Shown here: piece after piece, positions 29,326-37,360 of the stretch
Layout: each line of letters begins with the position of its first letter
How positions within the stretch are numbered: the first letter of the stretch is position 1
Virus record (IMG/VR): IMGVR_UViG_3300048597_000273
Location: 1 to 42,199 of that record
Length of the DNA: 42,199 nucleotides
Direction: 5' to 3' (one strand)
Source: a virus
The notes under the pieces: model-generated
The model's input: the letters and a program-made list of their open reading frames with translations, nothing else
Database searches by the model: none
What the model was told of the DNA's origin: nothing
Program-made: the position numbers and the translations under genes

Positions 29326-32300
29326 ATGTTCGAACACCCGAGCGGTTTGCCAGCTGCCTTCGACCGCACCGATGCCGATCCGGCGCGCGCGCGCCTGGTC
29401 TGGCCGGAAGGATCATACCTCCAGGGCGCGGACCTCAACGAGGCACAGGGCCTGATCGAACGCCGGACGAGGCGGATCGGGAACCTCACCGCACGCGACG
29501 GCGACCGGATCGACGGCGCGGCGATCGTGATCAACACGGCCGAAGCCCGGGCCACGCTCTCGGCCGGCCAGATCTATGTGGCAGGCGATGTCCGGTCCGT
29601 GCCGGCTGCGGTGTTCGATCCATTCCCGCTGATCGGCGAGATCAGCGTGGGGGTGAAGCTGCGCCGCATCCTCGTAACGGCCGACGACGATCCGACCCTG
29701 CTCGGGCTGGAGCCCGGGTCCGATGCCGAGGGCGAACCGGGGGCGGCACGCGTCCGGGAGACACTGGTCTGGGCGCGGTCGAATGACAGCCAGCCCGGCG
29801 ACTATTATCAGGTCTACCAGGTCAGCAATGGCGTCGTGGTCGACAACCGCACGCCGACCGCGCTCAGCGGTGTCATGCAGCAGATCTCCGAATACGACTA
29901 CGATGCCCTGGGCAACTACGCCGTTAATGACGGCTGCCGCGTCACGGCGCTCGGCAAGATCGGCGCCGACCAAGTGTTCTCGATCGCTGCCGGCCGGTTC
30001 AACGTGACAGGCTGGAAGCGCACCCGCGAGGCTGCGGCACGGCATGCCGAGCCGGAGGCGCCGGATCTCGAGGTGGTGACGGCCGAGCCAATCACCATGA
30101 ACGGGCCCACGGGTGGCGCGCATGTGCTGACTGTTGCACGCGCGCCGATCGCCGGCGTGACAGCCGCCGTGATCGTCAAGAGGGTCACGCAGACCGTGAC
30201 GCGGAGCTCGACCCCGAACACATCCGATGCGCTCCAGTTCGCGGCGGTCGTCGCGGTCGAAAGCGTCGTGCAGGGCGGCACGACCTTTGTCCCGGGCACC
30301 GACTACACGGTGGCCGCCGGCGCTATCAACTGGTCCCCGGGCGGCGCGGAGCCGGCTGCGGCCAGCACGTACACGGTCACCTATCTCTACAATGACAGCG
30401 TGACGCCGACCGATGTCACCGCCACGACCGTCACAGTCACCGGCGGGGTGAACGGCCAGCTGGCCCAGATCACCTACACCTCGAAGGTGCCGCGCATCGA
30501 TGTCCTCGGCGTCGATGTTACCGGGCGGTCAGTCTACCTGAAGGGCGTTGCGGCCCGCGAGGGCGGCCTGCCTCCGATCGTGCCCGGCAACATCCTGAAG
30601 CTGGCCGAGATCGTCAATGACTGGATCGGCGTGCCGGTCGTTCGCAACAACGGCACACGCAACTTCACCTTCGCCTACATGGCCCGCATGTTCGCCCGCA
30701 CGGTCGACATTCTCGACCAGTTCGGCCGCCAGCAGCTCCGGAGCAGCATTGCCGAGCTCGCCCCGGTGTCGAAGAAGGGCATCTTCACCGACGATTTCAC
30801 CGACGACACATATCGGGATGCGGGTGCCACACAGACCGCAGCCATCAACCGGCGCGTGCTGCAACTCGGCATCGATAACGTGCTGATGCAGCGGGCGGGC
30901 ACCCAGATCGAGACACTGCCGTTCAGCGAAGAGGTCGTCCTGGCCCAGCCGCTGCGCACGTCCTCGATGCTGATCAATCCATATGACAATTTCACACCAT
31001 TCCCGGCCTCGATCCGGCTCGAGCCGCCGATCGACTTCTGGACTGATGTGGTGACCACCTGGACATCCGAGGTGACGCGCGAGTTCCAGACTGCGCCGAA
31101 TGTGCCGCCCGGCACGACCACGATCACAGAAGAGGTCGAGGTCCGTCGCAGCGCCGCCCCTTCGCTGCGCACCATTGCCGTGGCCGTCACGCTGGAAGGC
31201 TTCGGTGTCGGCGAAAACCTTGCGACCCTCACCATGGACGGTGTCTCGGTGAAGCCCGGCGGCCTGCAGACAGCCAATGCGGCTGGCCTGATTACGCTCA
31301 GCTTCGACATCCCGGCGAACATGCCATCGGGCCGCCGTGTGGTCAGGGCGACCGGTGCAGCCGGCTCGTTTGCCGAGACGATCTTTGTCGGAGAGGGCAT
31401 CATCGACGAACGCATCATGCGGCGCGTCAATCTCGTCACCCGTGCGGCACCGCCACCGCCAGCACCTGTCTTCATCACTGTGATCCAGCAGGTCAGCGAC
31501 CCCACAATCAGCATTGGCAACGAAGGTGGCGGCGGCAACGGGTTTGACCCACTTGCCCAGTCGTTCTCACTGCCCGAAGGCCGCATGGTGATCGGGGTCA
31601 ACTTCCGGTTCTCTGCCATCGGCAACCGCGCCAACGGCGTTCGTATCCGTCTGTCGCCGATGGTCAACAACATGCCCTCCAACGAGGCCCTGGCCGATGC
31701 GTTCGTGTCGATGGCAACCCCGCAGGTTGGCGATCTCGTGGAGGCGCGCTTCCGCGCCCCGGTCTATCTCGATCCCACGCGGCAATACTGCTTCGTCGTG
31801 CTCACGGCAGATGGCGACCATGCCATCTCGATTGCGCGGCTCGGCGATGTCTATGACGCAGGTGGCGGGCTGCAACAGCGTGTCTCCGCCCAGCCCTACA
31901 CCGTCGGCGTGCTGTTCGCCTCGTCCAACGACTTCAGCTGGACACCCATCCAGGATGCGGACGCGCACTTCGAGATCGTCGCGGCCCGGTTCACCGCCAC
32001 AAGCCGGACGGTCGACCTGTGGACCGGCGCGTTCGATGGCATCTCGGACATCATGGTGCGCGGCGGCTTCGACGTGCCGACGGCCGCCGCTGCCCTGCGC
32101 TATGAGCTGGTGCGGGCCTCCGGACAGGTGATCCCGCTCGCCCCGGGGCAGACACGGCCCTTCGCCGAGTTCCTCGACGAGGTCGTCACCATCCGCGCTG
32201 TGCTGACCGGCTCGGAAACAATCAGCCCGATCCTTTATCCCGGCAGCCTGATCATCGGCGGGCGCATCCGGACCAGCGGCACTTATATCAGCCGCGCCTT

Positions 32301-32565
32301 CCCGCTCGGAGCGGCGGTCGAGGTCAGCGCCCTGCTCAAGCAGATCCTGCCGGCGGGGGCCGGTGTGACGATCGATGTCGAAGGCCCCTCGAACACCTGG
32401 TCGGCACTTGATCCGGTGGAGGCTGAGGCCATCGGCGGCAACTGGTCGGAGGTCAAGTACACGCGCGATCCGCACACGGCCGCGAATGGCCGGGTCCGCA
32501 TCACACTGACCGGGGGGCCGGGGGCGCGGCCGTCTGTGGCGGAGTTGCGCGCCTACACGATCTGA
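29326..32565 (+). CDS. Large DUF4815-type tail/fibre-base protein
   Basis: This 1079-aa protein has an N-terminal part (VWPEGSYLQGADLNEAQGLIERRTRRIGN... and DYYQVYQVSNGVVVDN) that looks like the DUF4815 family of phage tail proteins. Ig-like and jelly-roll-like beta modules follow (TYTVTYLYNDS, ITYTSKVPRIDVL, and FDPLAQSFSLPEGRMVIGV near residue 740). It probably forms the baseplate-proximal part of the fibre. The start 29326 follows the I stop by 2 nt. A much longer in-frame opening from 28873 overlaps gene I and is rejected. Confidence 0.75.
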   Translation: MFEHPSGLPAAFDRTDADPARARLVWPEGSYLQGADLNEAQGLIERRTRRIGNLTARDGDRIDGAAIVINTAEARATLSAGQIYVAGDVRSVPAAVFDPFPLIGEISVGVKLRRILVTADDDPTLLGLEPGSDAEGEPGAARVRETLVWARSNDSQPGDYYQVYQVSNGVVVDNRTPTALSGVMQQISEYDYDALGNYAVNDGCRVTALGKIGADQVFSIAAGRFNVTGWKRTREAAARHAEPEAPDLEVVTAEPITMNGPTGGAHVLTVARAPIAGVTAAVIVKRVTQTVTRSSTPNTSDALQFAAVVAVESVVQGGTTFVPGTDYTVAAGAINWSPGGAEPAAASTYTVTYLYNDSVTPTDVTATTVTVTGGVNGQLAQITYTSKVPRIDVLGVDVTGRSVYLKGVAAREGGLPPIVPGNILKLAEIVNDWIGVPVVRNNGTRNFTFAYMARMFARTVDILDQFGRQQLRSSIAELAPVSKKGIFTDDFTDDTYRDAGATQTAAINRRVLQLGIDNVLMQRAGTQIETLPFSEEVVLAQPLRTSSMLINPYDNFTPFPASIRLEPPIDFWTDVVTTWTSEVTREFQTAPNVPPGTTTITEEVEVRRSAAPSLRTIAVAVTLEGFGVGENLATLTMDGVSVKPGGLQTANAAGLITLSFDIPANMPSGRRVVRATGAAGSFAETIFVGEGIIDERIMRRVNLVTRAAPPPPAPVFITVIQQVSDPTISIGNEGGGGNGFDPLAQSFSLPEGRMVIGVNFRFSAIGNRANGVRIRLSPMVNNMPSNEALADAFVSMATPQVGDLVEARFRAPVYLDPTRQYCFVVLTADGDHAISIARLGDVYDAGGGLQQRVSAQPYTVGVLFASSNDFSWTPIQDADAHFEIVAARFTATSRTVDLWTGAFDGISDIMVRGGFDVPTAAAALRYELVRASGQVIPLAPGQTRPFAEFLDEVVTIRAVLTGSETISPILYPGSLIIGGRIRTSGTYISRAFPLGAAVEVSALLKQILPAGAGVTIDVEGPSNTWSALDPVEAEAIGGNWSEVKYTRDPHTAANGRVRITLTGGPGARPSVAELRAYTI

Positions 32566-32575
32566 GGAGCAAACC

Positions 32576-34084
32576 ATGGCGAACGATGCCCGCGAGCCGG
32601 CCTTCAACCTGCCGATCCCGCATCCCGACAATGACATTGCGGAGGAGTTTCCCCGCATCGGGATTGCCTTCACGATGGTGGGCGCGGCCCTCGATGCCTT
32701 TACCACGGCGCTCGCCGGCAAGGCTGCCACGAACCATGGCCATGCCATCGCCGATGTCGCCGGGCTGGGCAGCGCACTGGATGGCAAGGCCGCTGCCTCG
32801 CACTCACATGCGCTCGACAGCCTGAGTGATGTGGCAAGCGCCGGGGCGAGCGCCGGACAGGTCCTCGCCTTCGGATCTTCGGGCTGGCAGCCGGTGACAC
32901 TCAACGCGGCATCGGTCGGCGCCCTGCCGGAGACAGCCGTCTCCACGTTTGGTGCATCGCTGACCGATGACGCGGACGCGGCGGAGGCGCGCGCCACGCT
33001 CGGGCTTGGGTCATCGGCGCTGACCAGCGACGACCGGGTGGCTTACGGCAACACCAACAGCGTCATCGCCGGAGCTGCCCGTGTTGCGGCCCTGACGGCC
33101 GCGCTGACCGCACCGCGCACATGGACCCTGCCGGCCGCCAATGCTGCGGGTGCTCCGCCCTACATCCTGATTGTCGATGAGGCCGGGGGCATCAGTGCGA
33201 CGAACACGCTCACGCTGGCAGCGGGGGGTGGCGACACGATCAACGGAGCCGCGACGCTGGTGTTGACTGTGCCACGCAGCGTGGTGGTCCTGACCCGGAA
33301 CGGGGCCACCCGGTGGACAGCCCTTCAGGCGGCGGGCGCTCCAAATGCAGCAGCGCTGCCCTCAAGCCCGGTTGGCGCGCTTACAGCCAACAACGTCCAG
33401 GCCGCGCTCGAAGAACTGGATGCTGATCTGACGGCAGGGCTGAACTCAAAGCTGGGCACCGGCCACGCCGGCGCGGGTGGTGCCGCCCATGCACTGGCGA
33501 CCGCCCTTGAGGCCGGCTTCATGTCGCCGGGGCAGTTCACCAGATTGCGGAACGTTTCAAGAAGAACCCAACTTTTCACCGCGAGCAGCACATGGGTCGT
33601 CCCGGCTGACGTAACAGAAATTCGCGTAACCGTTGTCGGCGGCGGCGGCGGGGGCACGTCCGGCAGTGCGGCTTTTGGGGGCAGCGGTGGGGTATCGGTT
33701 GGCACGCTGACTGTCACGCCAGGAGCGTCCCTGACGGTGACTGTAGGGCAGGGCGGTAATGGCGTGGCGGGCGTGTCAAACGCTTTTCCGGGCGGGACAT
33801 CGTCGTTCCAGACTTTAAGCGCTACTGGTGGCGGTGGGGGCAATTATGGATCTAACTTACGCGGCGCTAATGGCGCTGGCTCTGGTGGAAACATCCACAA
33901 TAGCGTTGCAAGCGGTCAACTAATTGTTGTTCCGCCGTATCTCGGCAGCACAACAGTTCAACGCCCGACTGGAACGACAGCACCTATCGCCTTTTCCACC
34001 ACAAGCCCAAGCCCTCCCGGTGCTGGCGGGGGGGCGAGTATCGGCGGCATTAGCGGCATCGTTCTCATTGAATGGATTGGGTGA
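32576..34084 (+). CDS. Tail fibre with glycine-rich tip
   Basis: In this 502-aa protein, residues 1-100 contain a shaft-attachment region with alternating short repeats (GKAATNHGHAIADVAGLGSALDG, GKAAASHSHALDSLSD). The middle is a beta-rich shaft. The last about 160 residues are very glycine-rich (VVGGGGGGTSG, VGQGGNGVAG, ATGGGGGNYGSN), like polyglycine receptor-binding tips. GC falls at the tip: a hand count for 33841-33960 is 60/120. Receptor recognition at the tip is inferred. Confidence 0.82.
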   Translation: MANDAREPAFNLPIPHPDNDIAEEFPRIGIAFTMVGAALDAFTTALAGKAATNHGHAIADVAGLGSALDGKAAASHSHALDSLSDVASAGASAGQVLAFGSSGWQPVTLNAASVGALPETAVSTFGASLTDDADAAEARATLGLGSSALTSDDRVAYGNTNSVIAGAARVAALTAALTAPRTWTLPAANAAGAPPYILIVDEAGGISATNTLTLAAGGGDTINGAATLVLTVPRSVVVLTRNGATRWTALQAAGAPNAAALPSSPVGALTANNVQAALEELDADLTAGLNSKLGTGHAGAGGAAHALATALEAGFMSPGQFTRLRNVSRRTQLFTASSTWVVPADVTEIRVTVVGGGGGGTSGSAAFGGSGGVSVGTLTVTPGASLTVTVGQGGNGVAGVSNAFPGGTSSFQTLSATGGGGGNYGSNLRGANGAGSGGNIHNSVASGQLIVVPPYLGSTTVQRPTGTTAPIAFSTTSPSPPGAGGGASIGGISGIVLIEWIG

Positions 34085-34088
34085 CACC

Positions 34089-34607
34089 ATGAAACACGCT
34101 CTGATCTCTCCGTTTGAAGACGTCATTCGCAATGGCATCCGCGCAGGAGCCCGAGTGGCGCAGGTCGAGGCGGCTCCGTTCGAGGTCGCGCCGCCGCTGT
34201 TCTGGGTCGAGGTGCCTGATGATACGATCGCAGACGAGGTCATGTGGGATGGTGGGGATGTTGTGCCGGCCCCAGATCACACTGTGGCCACACCTCCTCC
34301 CCTCACCATTACGCGCCGCCAATGCGCCATCGAATTGTTCATGCGCCAGATGATCACCGACGACGACATGGTGGCCATGACCCAGACCGGCGCGCCACCA
34401 CCCATGGTCGAGGCGATCTTTGTTCAACTCCCCCAGCCGGACCAGAACCTGGCCCGCACCGATTTCGCGGCTGGTAGCTACCAGCGCAACAACCCGCTTC
34501 TCACCGGCCTCATGACCGCCGCGATCACCGCGCAGACACCCGGCGCAACCGAAGCCCAGATCAGCGCAGCCATCGACGACTTCTTCCGCATGGCGGGGGC
34601 TCGATGA
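34089..34607 (+). CDS. Tail-fibre-associated protein
   Basis: This 172-aa protein has a short beta N-terminal part. Near residue 75 it has LTITRRQCAIELFMRQMI, then DFAAGSYQRNNPLLTGLM and an ending AQISAAIDDFFRMAG. ITRRQ...HPL...DDLF-type domains are commonly encoded directly after phage tail fibres and may serve as a fibre chaperone or collar part. The specific function is unknown. Confidence 0.55.
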   Translation: MKHALISPFEDVIRNGIRAGARVAQVEAAPFEVAPPLFWVEVPDDTIADEVMWDGGDVVPAPDHTVATPPPLTITRRQCAIELFMRQMITDDDMVAMTQTGAPPPMVEAIFVQLPQPDQNLARTDFAAGSYQRNNPLLTGLMTAAITAQTPGATEAQISAAIDDFFRMAGAR

Positions 34608-34720
34608 TGCACCGGTGTGCAATCTGTCTTCTTGTGGCCGCAGCGCTCACTGCCTGTGCCGCGCCGCGACAACCCGACTGGGGCGGCATTGCCCGGGCAC
34701 TGCCAGGCATCACGGGATAA
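34604..34720 (+). CDS. Tiny lipoprotein
   Basis: A 38-aa protein, MMHRCAICLLVAAALTAC followed by AAPRQPDWGGIARALPGITG. It is a lipoprotein signal peptide with lipobox LTAC and only about 20 residues after the acylated Cys. ATG 34604 overlaps the stop of the previous gene; ATG 34607 is the alternative. It is the last gene before late operator 3. A role in masking the receptor or blocking superinfection is possible but only a guess. Confidence 0.6.
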   Translation: MMHRCAICLLVAAALTACAAPRQPDWGGIARALPGITG

Positions 34721-34740
34721 GGCACGGGACGGGAGCCGGC

Positions 34741-34765
34741 TGCCCGCTGCCGGACAGGGCGGGCA
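34741..34765. terminator. Hairpin at the end of the fibre block
   Basis: TGCCCGC (34741-34747) and GCGGGCA (34759-34765) form a perfect 7-bp GC-rich stem around an 11-nt loop. It is just after the lipoprotein gene and just before late operator 3. There is no U-run, so termination strength is uncertain. Confidence 0.5.
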
Positions 34766-34772
34766 CGGAAGA

Positions 34773-34786
34773 CTGACGCGCGTCAG
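34773..34786. promoter_or_regulatory. Late operator 3: 14-bp palindrome
   Basis: CTGACGCGCGTCAG is identical to the core of the palindromes at 13706-13719 and 21884-21897. CATAAC begins 26 nt downstream (34813) and could be the -10 of the promoter for sheath and tail genes starting at 34858. Confidence 0.78.
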
Positions 34787-34857
34787 GCTTATCGGGAGAG
34801 GGGAACGGAGAACATAACGGCCACAGATGTCGTTGCCCGTCAACCCGTGAGGCCCGC

Positions 34858-36120
34858 ATGCCGGTAACCGAGAAGTTCCATGGAACCCGCGTCTTCAAGG
34901 GCGCGCAGCAGGCCCGCCCGATCCAGACCGAGGACTACTCGACCATCGGTGCCCTGGTCGTGGCGCCAGCGGCCGATGCCGCAGCCTTCCCGCTCAACAC
35001 GCCGGTCACCGTGTTCACGACCGACACTCCCAAGCGGCTGCTGCTGGGTGCAGGCGGCAATGTCGACGCCGTCTGGGACGCCATCGACGACCAGGCCAAC
35101 GAAGAGTTCGCCGGCGCCGAGCTGACCATCGTGCGGGTGGCCGAGGGCACTGGCACCGGCCAGACACAGCTTGAGAACACGATGGCCAACATGGTCGGGT
35201 CGGGCGCACTCAACAGCGGCGCGCACGCCTTCAAGACCGCGCTCAGCCGGCCAAAGCTGCTGATTGCCCCCGGCTATACCAGCCAGCGGGTGGGCAACCA
35301 GAAGAACCCGGTGGTGAGCGAACTCGAGACGATCGCCATGCGCACGCGCGGCATCGTCATCGCCGACCTGCCCAACACGACCATGGCCGCAGCCGAGACC
35401 TACCGGGGCGACTTCCCCAACAACAAGCGCGTCTATGGCATCGACCCGCATGTGCTTGTCCCCGGAGCAGGGGCGCAGCCTGTGGTGCAGCCCGCATCGG
35501 GGCGCGTGGCCGGTCTGTTCGTGCGCAGGGACAAGGCCGAGGGCGGCCCGCATGTCTCCCCATCCAACCAGGTCATCGGCGGCATTGTCGGTGTAGCCCG
35601 GCCGATCTCCTACTTCGATGGCGATCCGGACAGCGAGGGCAACTGGCTGAACTCGCGCGGTATCACCACGATCATCGACAACGGGCGGCTCTGGGGCAAC
35701 GAGACCTTTGCCTCCGATCCGCTGGATCGCTTCGTCAACGTGGTGCGCACCGAGGACGCGATCGACAGCGCCGTGGTCAAGGGCTTCCGCTGGGCGATGG
35801 ACAACAACCTCAATGTGCCGCTGGCTGTCGCCATCGCACAGAGCCTGGACGCCTTCCTGACCGAGGCGGCGCGGCGCGGCTGGATCATCTCCGGCCGGGT
35901 CAACTTCGACCCGTCTTTGAACAGCTCGGCCTCGATGATGTCCGGCACGCTGGTGCTCGAGTATGACCGCGAGCCCTATGCGCCGCTGAACGACCTGCAG
36001 TTCAGTGCCAGCCGCAACCCTGACTACTACGAATATGTGGCGGAGGGGATCACCCGCGCCATGCAGCAGCTGAACGCCCGGACCACCCGCGTGATCTACG
36101 GCGTCAATCTCACGATCTGA
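34858..36120 (+). CDS. FI: Contractile tail sheath protein (P2 FI-like)
   Basis: The 420-aa product has the P2 FI sheath pattern: FHGTRVFKGAQQARPIQTEDYSTIGALVVAPAAD, then RGIVIADLPNTTMAAAETYRG, SPSNQVIGGIVGVARPISY and LNSRGITTIIDNGRLWGNET. It forms the contractile outer tube. First gene after late operator 3. Confidence 0.93.
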   Translation: MPVTEKFHGTRVFKGAQQARPIQTEDYSTIGALVVAPAADAAAFPLNTPVTVFTTDTPKRLLLGAGGNVDAVWDAIDDQANEEFAGAELTIVRVAEGTGTGQTQLENTMANMVGSGALNSGAHAFKTALSRPKLLIAPGYTSQRVGNQKNPVVSELETIAMRTRGIVIADLPNTTMAAAETYRGDFPNNKRVYGIDPHVLVPGAGAQPVVQPASGRVAGLFVRRDKAEGGPHVSPSNQVIGGIVGVARPISYFDGDPDSEGNWLNSRGITTIIDNGRLWGNETFASDPLDRFVNVVRTEDAIDSAVVKGFRWAMDNNLNVPLAVAIAQSLDAFLTEAARRGWIISGRVNFDPSLNSSASMMSGTLVLEYDREPYAPLNDLQFSASRNPDYYEYVAEGITRAMQQLNARTTRVIYGVNLTI

Positions 36121-36181
36121 CCTTTCGCAGCGCCTTCGGGGGGGCCTCGAAGCGCATCCCTTATCTGAAGGAGACGCCCCA
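36121..36181. other. Sheath-tube spacer with imperfect hairpin
   Basis: GCGCCTTCG (36130-36138) can pair with CGAAGCGC (36148-36155) with one bulge, around a G-rich loop. GAAGGAG further down is the ribosome site for the tube gene. The hairpin may tune the sheath:tube ratio; low certainty. Confidence 0.4.
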
Positions 36182-36712
36182 ATGGCCAGCCAGCCGCTTC
36201 TGATCTGCCGAGGGTTCAACGTGTTCGCGGACGGCCTCAATGTGGGCCTGCCGCTGACCACGATGAAAATCCCGATCCCGCCCGAAAGCGGAGACAGCGT
36301 GACCTTCGGCGGCACGCGCGGGGCCATCGAGATCCCGACCAGCATGGATGCGCCGGAGGCCACGTTCGCCACCAAGGGCATCCAGCCTGACCTGATCCGC
36401 CAGTATGCCCCGGCCTTCGGCCAGCGCCGGACCTACACGCTGCTCGGCGCACTCGTGGACGAGTTCTCCGACGACCTGACCAAGCGCCCTATCCCGGTCG
36501 TCTGCACGGCGATCGGCCGGCTTTCGCCGGAAATGGACGACAAGGAGGGCGGCGCCATGGGTGGCACGAGCTACACCATCAAGTCGATCGTCAAGCTGAC
36601 CTGCGTGATGGGCGGGACCGAGGTGTTCCGGTACGACCTGAAGCTCGGCGGATGGCTCGACACCCAGGGTATGATGACCGACATCGCGTCCCTCATCGGC
36701 CTGAACGCCTGA
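36182..36712 (+). CDS. FII: Major tail tube protein (P2 FII-like)
   Basis: This 176-aa protein has the FII tube pattern: CRGFNVFADGLNVGLPLTTMKIPIPP, MDAPEATFATKGIQPDLIRQYAPAFGQ and FRYDLKLGGWL. It polymerises to the inner tail tube. Strong GAAGGAG ribosome site. Confidence 0.92.
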   Translation: MASQPLLICRGFNVFADGLNVGLPLTTMKIPIPPESGDSVTFGGTRGAIEIPTSMDAPEATFATKGIQPDLIRQYAPAFGQRRTYTLLGALVDEFSDDLTKRPIPVVCTAIGRLSPEMDDKEGGAMGGTSYTIKSIVKLTCVMGGTEVFRYDLKLGGWLDTQGMMTDIASLIGLNA

Positions 36713-36722
36713 GCCCGCACCG

Positions 36723-37202
36723 ATGGCCTTGCGTCCAGACCCAGAGCTCAAGCCGGTGGCAGCGGCCGACGCCGCGATGCGCTCGATGCCGGAGTTCAGC
36801 GCGGCCGGGGCTGGCCCCGCGAGCCCTGCCCCAGCGAGTCCTTTGCCCGCAAGCCCGGTGCCGGCGCGATCCAGACCCGTCGTGACGCCCGCCGACCCTT
36901 GCAACTGGTCAGTGGACGTGGCGCTCGAGCACCCTGTCCTGGTCAACGGGGAGCGGCTCGAGGTCGTGACCATCCGCCGGCCGACGACCGGCGAGGTCAT
37001 CGCACTCATCCTCCAGAACGACGACGAGGCATCGCTGAACCTGCGCTGCCGCGCGATGATGTGCGGGCTCGACCCCGATGTGCTGACCGAGCTGTGGGCC
37101 GATGACGGGCTCGCCATCGCGGAGGCCGCCCGCCCTTTCTTGCCGCGCGCCATCGCCGATATCGAGGCGGGGCTCGCCAGCGGTCTCACGGGCGACCTGT
37201 GA
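36723..37202 (+). CDS. E: Tail assembly chaperone E
   Basis: The 159-aa product has a Pro/Ala-rich N-terminus (residues 20-50, ASPAPASPLPASPVPAR) and a P2 E-like domain (VNGERLEVVTIRRPTTGEVIALI...LNLRCRAMMCGLDPDVLTEL). It chaperones the tape measure. It contains the heptamer C CCT TTC (37133-37139) in the right phase for a -1 shift into E'. Confidence 0.85.
   Translation: MALRPDPELKPVAAADAAMRSMPEFSAAGAGPASPAPASPLPASPVPARSRPVVTPADPCNWSVDVALEHPVLVNGERLEVVTIRRPTTGEVIALILQNDDEASLNLRCRAMMCGLDPDVLTELWADDGLAIAEAARPFLPRAIADIEAGLASGLTGDL
37133..37139 (+). promoter_or_regulatory. Candidate -1 frameshift site in E
   Basis: CCCTTTC fits X-XXY-YYZ in the E frame (CGC CCT TTC). A -1 slip continues in the frame that is open from 37106 to 37342 and contains E'. 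The fusion would be about 205 aa. P2 makes E+E' by a -1 shift at an equivalent place. Confidence 0.55.
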
Positions 37203-37342
37203 AGACCGGTCTGGCGCGCGTGCCTGCCCTCGCGGCAGGTGTGGCGCGGCTGCTGCACACGCCCTTGCCGGTCATTCTGGGCTGGCCGCTGGGTGATCTC
37301 TACTTCTGGCACGAGGAGGCCTGCGAGATCGCAGGCCTGTAA
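37199..37342 (+). CDS. E': E' (GpE-like) tail assembly extension
   Basis: A 47-residue segment in the -1 frame of E, from GTG 37199 (overlapping the E stop) to TAA 37342. It contains LPVILGWPLGDLYFWHEEACEIAGL, the HWPLSEL-WHE pattern of P2 E'. It is most likely expressed as the C-terminus of an E-E' frameshift fusion rather than from the GTG, since no good ribosome site precedes it. Confidence 0.7.
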   Translation: MKTGLARVPALAAGVARLLHTPLPVILGWPLGDLYFWHEEACEIAGL

Positions 37343-37360
37343 GGCAAGGGCAAAGCCGGC

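Noticed and set aside
27776-29416. Long minus-strand open frame (546 aa) opposite J and I
   Set aside because: It is antisense to two well-recognised baseplate genes and has a low-complexity composition.
32576-34607. Invertible fibre (G-segment) switch as in Mu
   Set aside because: No inverted recombination sites, no duplicate fibre ends and no invertase gene were seen.
34840-36381. Long minus-strand open frame (513 aa) opposite the sheath gene
   Set aside because: Shadow of a clear P2 FI-like gene.
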